Assembly (NCBI GenBank): GCA_035307765.1 | Contig: DATGHU010000011.1 | Coordinates: 43,757 to 107,756 of the forward strand | Direction: 5' to 3' | DNA from: a bacterium | GTDB taxonomy: Bacteria > Sysuimicrobiota > Sysuimicrobiia > Sysuimicrobiales > Segetimicrobiaceae | DNA length: 64,000 nucleotides | Shown here: positions 17,542 through 25,421 of the stretch, one piece after another | Numbering within the stretch: position 1 is the stretch's first letter | Layout of the letters: every line of letters starts with the position of its first letter | Position numbers and translations under genes: made by a program | Notes under the pieces: generated by a model | What the model saw: only the letters and a program-made list of their open reading frames with translations | The model's database searches: none | Told to the model about the DNA's origin: nothing

Positions 17542-18705
17542 CTACGCGCTGAGCCGCGGGGCGGTCAGCCGATCGAGCAAGTACCGGGCGATCGCGGCGG
17601 CCGCGCCGACGCCCCCCTGGCGCTCGCGGCCGATCCGGCCCCGACGCTCGCGCTCGCCCTGATCCCCGAGCAGGGCCGCCAGCGCGCGGCCGGCCTCCGC
17701 CCAATCGGACGTCGCCACCAGCGCGTCCCCCAGCAGCCGCTGCTGCTCCTCGAGGAAGCTCGGCGTGAACTGCGGACCGCTCCCCGGGAAGGCGACGACG
17801 GGCTTGCCCAGCCCGGCCGCCTGCTCGTGCGCCGCCCCCGCCATGCCGAGGACGGCCGTCGCCCGCCTGAGGGCGTCGCCGTAGCGGTCGGTGACGACCA
17901 TCACCTCGATCTCCTCGAACCGGAAGCGCCGGGGGGCGAGCCACACCCCCCCCGAGGCGGTGACGACCTCGGCCAGCCGATCCGTGGACAGCTGGGGCGA
18001 CCACGCCAGGATGACGGCGGGAGGGGCCGTGACCAATCGGGCGGCGGCGTTCGTCGCCCGGAGAAGCGCGCCGAGGTTGTCGAACGCGGGAGGCTTGCTG
18101 CCGGGGAGGATCGTGATCACCGGGCGGGCGGGGGCGAGCCCGAAGTCCTCGCCCGTGAACTGCAGGGCGTCCATCACCCAAAATCCAAGAAACTCCGCAC
18201 GCACCCCCCGCCGCCTGAGCGCCGCCGCGGTCACCTCATCCCTCGTGAACACCTGGCAGGCCAGCCTGCGGATCATCCACAGCTCAAGCGGCGTGTGCGG
18301 GGCGATGTGCTCGGATTTGGGAGCGGCCAGGAACACCACCGGCCGCCGCGCCAAGCTGGCCATGGCGAGGCAGTAAACGTCTCCGACCGCCACGACGAGA
18401 TCGGCGTGCCCCCGCTGCGTGCGCAGCGACCGCCGCTGGGCCCGCCAAAACCCCAGCCACCCACTGGATAGATCTTCGCGGAGGGTGCGCAGGGTCCCCC
18501 ACCCCGCGCGCAGGCCGAAGCCCCGGCTAGGGAAGTTCCGGCGGGGGTCGAGCAGGCGGATGCCGGCAGGGTACAGATGGCCGAGCCCGACCAGCGGGTA
18601 CACGGAAACCTCGACGTCGTGAAGCGGCAGCGCTCGAATCACTTCCGCGGCACCGACGTCTTCCCCGTACCCGTTGCTGACGACCAGGATTCGCCCGAGG
18701 CTCAC
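17542..18705 (-). CDS. LpxB-related glycosyltransferase (TIGR03492-like)
   Basis: 387 residues of the lipid-A-disaccharide-synthase-related family first noted in cyanobacteria. The N-terminus ILVVSNGYGEDVGAAEVIRAL is the family hallmark; further on are VVAVGDVYCL, FLAAPKSEH, ITILPGSKPPAFDNL near 190 (donor-binding loop) and VLGMAGAAHEQAAGLGKPVVAF near 300, which corresponds to the LpxB nucleotide-sugar site. It overlaps the upstream LpxB-like gene by 4 nt and is followed without a gap by the GT39 gene. No classical LpxA, LpxC or LpxD is in the window, so whether the product is lipid A-like is open. Confidence 0.8.
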   Translation of the reverse strand: MSLGRILVVSNGYGEDVGAAEVIRALPLHDVEVSVYPLVGLGHLYPAGIRLLDPRRNFPSRGFGLRAGWGTLRTLREDLSSGWLGFWRAQRRSLRTQRGHADLVVAVGDVYCLAMASLARRPVVFLAAPKSEHIAPHTPLELWMIRRLACQVFTRDEVTAAALRRRGVRAEFLGFWVMDALQFTGEDFGLAPARPVITILPGSKPPAFDNLGALLRATNAAARLVTAPPAVILAWSPQLSTDRLAEVVTASGGVWLAPRRFRFEEIEVMVVTDRYGDALRRATAVLGMAGAAHEQAAGLGKPVVAFPGSGPQFTPSFLEEQQRLLGDALVATSDWAEAGRALAALLGDQGERERRGRIGRERQGGVGAAAAIARYLLDRLTAPRLSA

Positions 18706-19967
18706 GCCGCGTGATCACCCGGGTGGCGGTCCAAGAACGGCGCCATCTCCTCCAGCATCCGCGCGGCCGGGGAGACGGGCGCGGCGTACAGCCCGCGCAG
18801 CTCCTCGGACATCTTCGTCAAGCCGGGCTGGTCCTCGAGCATCGCCACCGCCTGCCGGGCCACCTCGGCGGGGACGAGGCGCCCCACCAGTTCCGGGACG
18901 AGCATCCGTCCGGCGTGCTGGTTCGGCCACGCCAGCAGCCGGTGGCGGCGGAGATACTGCCCGACGACGATGGCCTTCACGAGGTGCGCGAGCCCCGGGA
19001 TCCGGCCGAGCCACTCGCTCAGCCCCGGGGTGCGGATCGACGTCATCCGCGCCAAGGGCACCAAGACGATCATCGGCACCCCGAGGATCGCCAACTCGTC
19101 GTTGTTCGTGCCGGGATAGGTCAGCGCGAGCCCGCACTCGGCCATCGCGCTCAACCGGTCGTGCTCGATGAGGTCGATCCCAAGATCATCCAGCGAGGTG
19201 CCGCGGCGGGTGAGGGCCCGCGCAAAGTTCTCGCGGGAGAGAAACGGCGAGGCCATCAGCGAGAACCGGAGGTCGGGGCGCAGCGCCCGCATCGCCGGGA
19301 CGAGGTCGCGGATGAACGGCAGCGCGATGCCGGCGATCCAGCGGCGGCTGCCGGGGAACAGCGCGACGCGGGATCCCGACCGCACGCGGGGCGCGGCGGC
19401 CCGGACCGACTGCAGATGCTGCACGCGAAGGTCGCCGACGACGGCCAGCCGCCGGGAGGGGACCCCGAGGGCGGTCAGGCGCTCGCCCAGAGACGGCGTG
19501 GGGAGGAACACCCGCTCGAACCAGCGGGCGCGGCTCCGGATCGGGTGCGTGGCCTCGACGTAGGCGAAGACGGCAAACCGGAACCGCCGCGCCAGGGTCG
19601 CCGAGTACCAGAGGTCGCCGCCGAAGTGCAGCACGCACCCGGGCCCGGCGGAGGGAAACCGCCGCAGCCGGGCGGCAAAGGCGAGACACTCGCGCGGGCT
19701 GAAGATGCGGTCAAACACCGCCGCGGCGCGCGCGACCGCGGCCTCCTGCCCGCTCGCCCACTGGCACGGAGGGAGAATCAAGGAGACGGCCAGAGGGAGG
19801 CCCCTCGAGTTCGCCCAGGCCTTCGCCGCGTGGGCCATCGGGATCGCCAGGTAGGAGACCTCGCCGGGGCTGTTGGCCAGCAGCACCAGCTGTCGCGCGC
19901 CCACCGCAGCGTCCCGCCGTTCGGCCGTGCCGTCCGCCGCGCGGGCCCCGGTGAGCACCGAATGCAT
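18702..19967 (-). CDS. LpxB-like glycosyltransferase
   Basis: About 421 residues. LVLLANSPGEVSYLAIPMA replaces the usual LpxB GEPSGD opening. VLHFGGDLWYSATLARRF, VVGDLRVQHL, VALFPGSRRWIAG near 215 and LALTYPGTNNDELAILGVPMIVLVPL near 290 match the LpxB donor-binding region. LpxB condenses UDP-diacyl-glucosamine with lipid X. The start is set at ATG 19967, because a TATAAT ends 6 nt upstream and the frame farther upstream is not protein-like. It is first in a three-gene operon with a second LpxB relative and a GT39 enzyme, suggesting a dedicated glycolipid pathway. Confidence 0.78.
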   Translation of the reverse strand: MHSVLTGARAADGTAERRDAAVGARQLVLLANSPGEVSYLAIPMAHAAKAWANSRGLPLAVSLILPPCQWASGQEAAVARAAAVFDRIFSPRECLAFAARLRRFPSAGPGCVLHFGGDLWYSATLARRFRFAVFAYVEATHPIRSRARWFERVFLPTPSLGERLTALGVPSRRLAVVGDLRVQHLQSVRAAAPRVRSGSRVALFPGSRRWIAGIALPFIRDLVPAMRALRPDLRFSLMASPFLSRENFARALTRRGTSLDDLGIDLIEHDRLSAMAECGLALTYPGTNNDELAILGVPMIVLVPLARMTSIRTPGLSEWLGRIPGLAHLVKAIVVGQYLRRHRLLAWPNQHAGRMLVPELVGRLVPAEVARQAVAMLEDQPGLTKMSEELRGLYAAPVSPAARMLEEMAPFLDRHPGDHAA

Positions 19968-19973
19968 GGTGCG

Positions 19974-20002
19974 ATTATACTCTGCACGAAATTGCGACGC
20001 AA
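19974..20002 (-). promoter_or_regulatory. Promoter of the LpxB-like operon, probable leaderless start
   Basis: Reading on the minus strand, TTGCGT (19997-20002), a 17-nt spacer, then TATAAT (19974-19979), which ends 6 nt before the ATG at 19967. Transcription would begin at the start codon, and there is no ribosome binding site. Confidence 0.65.
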
Positions 20003-20025
20003 ACCGGACGCCGCTCGAGCGGCGA

Positions 20026-20934
20026 TCAGCGCGAGACGTCGGCGGTCCGGCTCTTCGGCCCGGGCCCGGAGAGCCAGAACGCCTGCGACCACGCCGTCCC
20101 TCGCGCGTCCAGGCACTCGACGCGTACGAATCCTTCATCGCCGCCCGGATGATACGCCGCCTCGGGTCCTCCGCGCTCGTGGCGGACGGCGCCGTGCGCA
20201 TCGAGGAATCGAATCCTGGCGGCATCCGTCGTGCATGTGATCGCGCCGTCGCGCACCCCAAACTCCGCACGGGGGCCGGTCGACGCGTACAGAGCCAGAC
20301 TCCGCAGCGCGTGGAGGAACGCCTCGGCGGTCACCTCGGCGGCCTTCACCATCACCCAGCCGGTGTCGAAGTCCCGGTCTCGGTGCAGGTCGTCGACGGC
20401 GACCGCGCCGACCGGGGCCTCGGGCCCGCGGCAGGCGAGCACCGCCGCCCACCGCTTCACGTCGGTGCTCGCCGCGCTGTGGTGATTGCTGACCTCGATC
20501 AGGTGGTACCCCCGCAGCCGCACCATCTCGGCGACCGACCAGGAGCCCGTCCAGAGGTTCCCCCTCCAACCCGGGTGGTGCAGGGACACCACGCCGCCGG
20601 AAGCGACCGTGGCGTCGATGCAGGCCTGCGCGCCGCGCACGCCGAGCGGCCCCGGCGTCCCCAACCGCCCCAGATGGGGCCCGAGTGGCCAGAACGGCCG
20701 GCCGACCGCGGTCTCCACCCCCGGCAGCGCGAGGAAGGCGGCGTCGTTGAGCGCGTCGCACCGGGTCACCCGCTCGTGGTCGGTGAACACCACGAAGCTG
20801 TAGCCCGCGGCCCGATACCGCTCCAGCAGTCGGAGGGGCGGGGAGGTTCCGTCGGAATTGGTGGTGTGGCAGTGCAGCTGTGCTTTGCGGTACTGGCCCG
20901 GGACGGCGTACGGGTCGGTGACCGACGGCGGCAT
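20026..20934 (-). CDS. PHP-domain metal-dependent hydrolase
   Basis: About 302 residues. QLHCHTTNSDGTS near 20 and FVVFTDHE near 45 give the HxH...D...H metal set of the PHP family, continued by LPGVET, GVVSLHHPGW near 120 and LIEVSNHHS near 150. Such proteins are trinuclear metal phosphoesterases; the target here is not evident. The N-terminus chosen (MPPSVTDPY) follows the stop of the M48 protease by 31 nt; the open frame continues upstream into that gene in Arg/Pro-rich sequence that is not protein-like. The C-terminal ~80 residues may be a separate beta domain. Confidence 0.8.
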   Translation of the reverse strand: MPPSVTDPYAVPGQYRKAQLHCHTTNSDGTSPPLRLLERYRAAGYSFVVFTDHERVTRCDALNDAAFLALPGVETAVGRPFWPLGPHLGRLGTPGPLGVRGAQACIDATVASGGVVSLHHPGWRGNLWTGSWSVAEMVRLRGYHLIEVSNHHSAASTDVKRWAAVLACRGPEAPVGAVAVDDLHRDRDFDTGWVMVKAAEVTAEAFLHALRSLALYASTGPRAEFGVRDGAITCTTDAARIRFLDAHGAVRHERGGPEAAYHPGGDEGFVRVECLDARGTAWSQAFWLSGPGPKSRTADVSR

Positions 20935-20965
20935 CACCGTCGACAGATTCGCGCGCGGCCCGCGG

Positions 20966-21820
20966 TCACCTGTCGGGGGGGACGGGGCGCGACGGGGCGG
21001 CGGTCGCCCTCGCCGGGCCGGTGGGGGCCCCCCACGCCGGCAGCGGCGGGGCATCGGCCGGCGCGGCGACCTGATACCCCAGCGCGTGCAGCTGCTCACG
21101 CAGCGCCTTGATCCGATCGGGCGTGTCCGGATGGCTCTCGAACGCGTTGGTCAGGCCGGGCTGCGACTTGTCCAACGCCGCCAGCCGCTCGAAGAAGCCC
21201 AGCGACGCGACGGGGTTGAACCCGGCCTTCCGCGCGTAGATCACGCCGTAGTGGTCGGCCTCGAACTCTTTGTCCCGCGAGTACTTGGCATCGATCAGGC
21301 CGCGCGCCAACTGGGAGATCTGGTACGCGGCCAGGCTGCCGCCGAAGACGAACTGGGTGAGCAGCACCGCGCCGAACTGCAGCGCCATGTCGCGCTGCGC
21401 CAGGTCGACCGCATGGCGGTGGGCGACGTGGGTCGTCTCGTGCCCCAGCACAAACCCGAGCTCGTCCTCGGACTTGACGAAGCCCAGCAGCCCCTGATCC
21501 ACGAAGAGAAAACCCCCCGGCGCGGCAAAGGCGTTCACGCTCTTGTCGCGGACGATGTGGTAGGTCCAGGGAAGGGTGGGCCGCTCGGAGACCCGGGCCA
21601 GCCTCAGCCCCAGCCCGGTGACGTACTTGGTCAGCCCGGGATCGGCCACGAACCCCGGCTTGCTCGCCACCTCGGTCTCGACCTGCCGCCCGATCTGGAT
21701 CTCCTGCCCCTCGCTCATCCCAAAGAACTGGGCGTGGGCCCAGGGCGCCGGCGGCGTCCACAAGACCAAGGTCGCGGCGACGGCCATCGCGGCCGCGCCC
21801 CATCGGACCCGGCTAGGCAT
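20966..21820 (-). CDS. Exported M48 family zinc metallopeptidase
   Basis: About 284 residues: an N-terminal signal/anchor (VRWGAAAMAVAATLVLW... cleaved near AHA), the zinc motif HETTH in VLGHETTHVAHRH near 135, and a third-ligand region KEFEADHYGVIYARKAG near 205. BepA/LoiP-like proteases of this type act on misassembled outer-membrane or periplasmic proteins, which suits a diderm. A GGAGGGGGG stretch lies upstream of the chosen ATG. The gene is divergent from the molybdopterin synthase gene. The C-terminal ~35 residues are Ala/Pro-rich and probably disordered. Confidence 0.88.
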   Translation of the reverse strand: MPSRVRWGAAAMAVAATLVLWTPPAPWAHAQFFGMSEGQEIQIGRQVETEVASKPGFVADPGLTKYVTGLGLRLARVSERPTLPWTYHIVRDKSVNAFAAPGGFLFVDQGLLGFVKSEDELGFVLGHETTHVAHRHAVDLAQRDMALQFGAVLLTQFVFGGSLAAYQISQLARGLIDAKYSRDKEFEADHYGVIYARKAGFNPVASLGFFERLAALDKSQPGLTNAFESHPDTPDRIKALREQLHALGYQVAAPADAPPLPAWGAPTGPARATAAPSRPVPPDR

Positions 21821-21950
21821 CGACCCCACCCCCCTCCACAGACGGCCCACACTTCCCACAACGCACGGCGAGCCGCAGAGCGTTCCCCATCCTCCCGATA
21901 GTATTGTACACGGTGCGCGCCGGGCCGAAACCTCCGGAGAACGCCTGTGG

Positions 21951-21956
21951 TACAAT
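21951..21956 (+). promoter_or_regulatory. Extended -10 box for the MoaD-MoaE gene, probable leaderless start
   Basis: TACAAT preceded by TGG (extended -10 type) ends 7 nt before the GTG at 21964. No -35 hexamer or ribosome binding site is seen. On the other strand a TACAAT at 21903-21908 may serve the M48 protease gene. Confidence 0.6.
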
Positions 21957-21963
21957 CGGGGCT

Positions 21964-22635
21964 GTGAAGATCACGGTGCGTTTGTTCGCCTCCTACCGCG
22001 AAGCCGTGGGTGCGCCCGTTGTGGAACTCGCCCTGGACGGCGGTGACGGAGGCTCGGCGGTCTGGGCGGCGCTGGTCTCCCGCTTTCCCGCCCTGGCACG
22101 CCTGCCCAAGCCGTCGGGATACGCCGTGAACGATGAATACGTGCACGGGACCCTGGCGCTCCGGGAGGACGACGAGGTCGCCATCATTCCCCCGGTCAGC
22201 GGGGGGGCCGTCACCCGCGCCGCGCTGATCGAAATCACCGATCGGCCGATCCAGCTCGACCGCCTCCTGGGGGCGACCGCGGATCCCGGATCCGGGGCCG
22301 TCGTCGTCTTCCTCGGGGTCGTGCGCGACAACGCGCGCGGCCGGCGGGTCGACCACCTCGAGTACGAGGCCTACGACACGCTCGCCCGCCGGGAGATGGA
22401 GAGGATCGCGGAGGCGATCGCCGCGAGGTGGCCGGGCGCGCGTGTCGCGATGATCCACCGCACCGGGCGTCTCGGGGTGGGAGACGCGAGCGTGGCGATC
22501 AGCGTCTCGGCTCCGCACCGCGCCGAAGCGTTCGAGGCGGGGCGATTCGCGATCGACACCCTGAAGCAGACCGTGCCGATCTGGAAGAAGGAAGTCTGGG
22601 ACGGCGGGGAGGCGTGGGTCGGTGCCGAACCCTGA
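21964..22635 (+). CDS. Molybdopterin synthase, MoaD-MoaE fusion
   Basis: 223 residues. Residues 1-80 are the ubiquitin-like small subunit (VKITVRLFASYREAVG ... VAIIPPVSGG) and residues ~85-223 the MoaE catalytic subunit (VVFLGVVRDNARG, LEYEAYDTLA, MIHRTGRLGVGD, VPIWKKE). MoaD normally needs a free C-terminal Gly-Gly for thiocarboxylation; here SGG is internal, as in M. tuberculosis MoaX, which is cleaved after the glycines. The GTG start is supported by the start of the MoaD fold and by the -10 box just upstream; in-frame sequence farther upstream would lie before the promoter. A MoeZ-like activating enzyme is at 37025 and a molybdenum enzyme at 46456. Confidence 0.9.
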   Translation: MKITVRLFASYREAVGAPVVELALDGGDGGSAVWAALVSRFPALARLPKPSGYAVNDEYVHGTLALREDDEVAIIPPVSGGAVTRAALIEITDRPIQLDRLLGATADPGSGAVVVFLGVVRDNARGRRVDHLEYEAYDTLARREMERIAEAIAARWPGARVAMIHRTGRLGVGDASVAISVSAPHRAEAFEAGRFAIDTLKQTVPIWKKEVWDGGEAWVGAEP

Positions 22636-24226
22636 CCGCCCGAGCCCATCCCGGGACGCGGTTGAGGCGGCGCCAACCCCGGTCCGGCCGCGCGGCATGA
22701 AGGCGGCGCTGTTCGGAGAGTACGTCCGCCACCTCCCCGCGGCGGTGGGCGCGGCGATCGGCCTCTACTCCGCCGTGCTGCTGTGGAGCGCCCACGAGAC
22801 GGTGACCGGGGCGGTGGCGCTTGCCGCGGGAATCGCCGCGGGCCTGGCCCTGGAGCACGAACCGTCCCCTCGCCTGCGGGCGGTCGGGTATCTGCTCGGA
22901 CTGCTCGCCGTCGGCCTCGCCGTGCGAACCACCGGCCTCGCCGTCCTCGCCTACGGGCCGTGGATCGTGCTCGCCGCCGGCCTGTTTCCTGCGTGGATCG
23001 CGCAGGTCGGATTCGGCGCCGCCGGGGTCGCCAGCTACCTCCTCGCCGCCCTCGTCGCACGACCTCCTGCGACCCCGGCCGACGTGCTCGTCCCGGCGGC
23101 GGCGATCGCCGTGCTCCACCTGGGAGCGGTCCTCGTGGCGCGCGAAGCGCGCGCCACCAGCCAGCTCGCCCTTACCGACCCCCTGACCGGCCTGGCCAAC
23201 CGTCGGCTGCTCGACTGGCGGCTGGCCGAGGAGCTGTCCGAGGTCCAGCGGACGAACGGCACGTTCACGCTGGTCTATCTCGACATCCAAAATTTCAAGG
23301 AAGTGAATCACCGCGTCGGACAGCGTGCCGGGGATCGGGCGCTGATCCGCATCGCGCAGATCCTGCGGGACACGATGCGGACCCACGACGTCATCGCCAG
23401 GATGGGTGGCGACGAGTTCGCGATCCTGGCCCCCGCCCTCGCCGAGACGGACATCACCGCGGTCATCGAACGGATCCGGACGGCCGTGGCGCGCGCCACG
23501 ACCCTCCCCTACCCGCTGCGCGTGGCGGCCGGGTGGGCGATCGCGCCGCACGACGGCCGAGACGCCGCGGCCCTCCTGGAAACGGCCGAAGCCGCCGCGT
23601 ACGAACAGAAGCTTCAGGCGCACCTATCCGGACCGTCGCTGCAGATGGAGCTCACCGCCGCGCTCTGGAACCTGCCGGACGGGGCGCAGCAGCTGGTCCG
23701 CCTTCTCCACGCCGAAGGGATCGAACTCGAAGAGCACCTGAACCGGGTCGGTCAGTGGAGCCTGGACCTCGGGAGGGTCGCCGGGCTCGACCCGGAGCGC
23801 CAGCAGACGCTGGCGCAGGCGGCGGTGGTGCACGACGTCGGGAAGCTCGTGCTCCCCCGCTCGCTCCTCCGCAAGCCCGGCCCGCTCTCCCCTGAGGAGC
23901 AGGCGATGCTGGTCAAGCACGTGACCAGCGGCGTGGCGCTGCTGCGGGCGGTGGCCGTCGACGAAGGGGTGATCGCGATCGTCGCGGCGCACCACGAGCG
24001 CTGGGACGGCGGCGGGTATCCCGACGGGCTGGCCGGGGACCGGATCCCGCTCGAAGCCCGGATCCTCGCCATCGCGGACGGGTGCGACGCCATGACCGCC
24101 CGCCGCCCGTACCGCAAGGCGTGGACGACGGACGAGGCCATCGCCGATCTCCAGCTCGAGGGGGGCCGGCAGTTCGACCCCGAGCTGGTCAACCTGATCA
24201 TCCCCGTCCTCGGGGCGGCGGGGTAA
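22622..24226 (+). CDS. Membrane GGDEF and HD-GYP domain protein (cyclic-di-GMP turnover)
   Basis: 534 residues. About five or six membrane helices lie in residues 28-175. A GGDEF domain follows (DPLTGLANRRLL, MGGDEFAIL near 265), with an RTHD inhibitory-site motif five residues before GGDEF. A C-terminal HD-GYP phosphodiesterase has HDVGK near 410 and HHERWDGGGYPDG near 460. Both catalytic motifs look intact, so the protein may make and break cyclic-di-GMP. It starts at GTG inside the end of the MoaD-MoaE gene (14-nt overlap) with GGGGAGG 9 nt upstream; ATG 22697 is an alternative. Surface polysaccharide genes around it are plausible targets. Confidence 0.88.
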   Translation: MPNPDRPSPSRDAVEAAPTPVRPRGMKAALFGEYVRHLPAAVGAAIGLYSAVLLWSAHETVTGAVALAAGIAAGLALEHEPSPRLRAVGYLLGLLAVGLAVRTTGLAVLAYGPWIVLAAGLFPAWIAQVGFGAAGVASYLLAALVARPPATPADVLVPAAAIAVLHLGAVLVAREARATSQLALTDPLTGLANRRLLDWRLAEELSEVQRTNGTFTLVYLDIQNFKEVNHRVGQRAGDRALIRIAQILRDTMRTHDVIARMGGDEFAILAPALAETDITAVIERIRTAVARATTLPYPLRVAAGWAIAPHDGRDAAALLETAEAAAYEQKLQAHLSGPSLQMELTAALWNLPDGAQQLVRLLHAEGIELEEHLNRVGQWSLDLGRVAGLDPERQQTLAQAAVVHDVGKLVLPRSLLRKPGPLSPEEQAMLVKHVTSGVALLRAVAVDEGVIAIVAAHHERWDGGGYPDGLAGDRIPLEARILAIADGCDAMTARRPYRKAWTTDEAIADLQLEGGRQFDPELVNLIIPVLGAAG

Positions 24227-24241
24227 AAGGAGGAGAAGGAT

Positions 24242-24259
24242 CGCACGCCCGCGCGTGCG
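24242..24259 (+). terminator. Hairpin between the GGDEF and TPR genes
   Basis: A perfect 7-bp stem (CGCACGC/GCGTGCG) with a 4-nt loop, 15 nt after the stop codon. No T-run follows, so it may be a weak terminator, an RNA-stabilising hairpin, or chance in GC-rich DNA. Confidence 0.35.
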
Positions 24260-24295
24260 GTCGGGGGAAATCTCACGCTGAATCGGAGGGTGTCT

Positions 24296-24952
24296 ATGCT
24301 GCGGTCTGTCGCCACCACCGTCACATCCGTCCTCGTCGCCGTCGCCCTCGCCGCCGTCCCCGCGCGCGCGCAGCGCGCCGGTCAGAGCTGGAGGCCCCTC
24401 CTCCCCGGACTCAAGGCGGAGCTGGCCGCCAAGCACGATCCCGAGGTGGCGCTGCGGCTGGCCATGGTCTACGCGCACGAAGGCATGCTGATCGACTGGT
24501 GGCACACGCTCAAGCAGATCGACCAAATGATCGGCGGGGACGCCCACCGGGAAGGGATCGCCCGGCGGGTGTTGCCCAAGGCTACCGCTCAGGTCCAGCG
24601 GGATCCCGGCGACCTCCTCGCCCGGTACGAGCTGGCGTTTGCGTCGTGGTTCGCCGAGAGCGACCGGCACACCGCCCTCCGCCAGTTTCTGGAGATCACC
24701 CGGCAGGAACCGCGCAACGCCATGAATCACGGCTACCTGGGTTACCTCTACGCCGACCGCGAGGACGCCAAGGACACGGTGGCGCAGTGGGAGGAAGGGG
24801 TGCGGCTCGATCCCAACAACAACGCGATGCACTACCTGCTGGGGCTGGCCTACAGCCACGTCGGCCGGTCGCGCGACGCGGCGGTCCAGTTCGCGATGGC
24901 GTACCGCGACCGCACCGTCTACAACTACGTCACCCGCGGGGAGCTGCCGTAA
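24296..24952 (+). CDS. Exported TPR-repeat protein
   Basis: About 218 residues. A signal peptide (residues 1-24, ending ARA-QRA) precedes helical repeats; the clearest TPR units are LGYLYADREDAKDTVAQWEEG near 150 and YLLGLAYSHVGRSRDAAVQF near 185. The ATG at 24296 is chosen over the GTG 6 nt earlier because GGAGG ends 6 nt before it. It probably binds partner proteins in the periplasm. The gene ends 16 nt before the end of a gene on the opposite strand. No specific function is recognised. Confidence 0.75.
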   Translation: MLRSVATTVTSVLVAVALAAVPARAQRAGQSWRPLLPGLKAELAAKHDPEVALRLAMVYAHEGMLIDWWHTLKQIDQMIGGDAHREGIARRVLPKATAQVQRDPGDLLARYELAFASWFAESDRHTALRQFLEITRQEPRNAMNHGYLGYLYADREDAKDTVAQWEEGVRLDPNNNAMHYLLGLAYSHVGRSRDAAVQFAMAYRDRTVYNYVTRGELP

Positions 24953-24968
24953 CAACGGGAAGTGAGGT

Positions 24969-25421
24969 CTAGCCGACTCTCCGCCGCGCCGCCCACCGCA
25001 CCACGATCAGCACCGCTGCGCCCGCCACGGCCATCCCGGTCCACGACACGCCGAAGATCAGGATGACCGCCACCCCGAAGTCGGGCGGCAGGGCCACCCC
25101 GTGGAGCATCCCGATCGCCCGGTCCACCCCGATCCGGGCCCAGACCGTCGACGCCGCGGCGAGCATCGGGAGGATCACACCGCGCCCGCTGGCCCAGGCC
25201 GCCGCCGCCCCCGCAATCCACGGCGATGCCAGGCTGAGCCATCCCGCGGCGGGGAGCTGCGCGGCCAGCAGGTCGAGCCCGTCGAAGAGCGCGGCGCCCA
25301 CACAGACGGCGCCGATCCACCGCAGCCCCGCTGGCATCTGCCCGACCGGATCCGGGGAGCGACGCCGGGCGGGGGTTCGGCCCCCCGCCCGTTCACCCAC
25401 CCAGACCGCCGGACGACGCAC
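24969..25421 (-). CDS. Small membrane protein of unknown function
   Basis: About 150 residues from a GTG that overlaps the stop of the LptA-like gene by one base (TAGTG), or ~122 from ATG 25337. Three or four hydrophobic segments follow (IGAVCVGAALFDGLDLLAA, WIAGAAAAW, FGVAVILIFGVSWTGMAVAGAAVLIVV). The first ~30 residues are Arg/Pro-rich with no Shine-Dalgarno sequence, so the shorter form may be right. No family is recognised. It is the last gene of the mrp-kor-fur-lptA run and meets the TPR gene tail to tail. Confidence 0.5.
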   Translation of the reverse strand: MRRPAVWVGERAGGRTPARRRSPDPVGQMPAGLRWIGAVCVGAALFDGLDLLAAQLPAAGWLSLASPWIAGAAAAWASGRGVILPMLAAASTVWARIGVDRAIGMLHGVALPPDFGVAVILIFGVSWTGMAVAGAAVLIVVRWAARRRVG

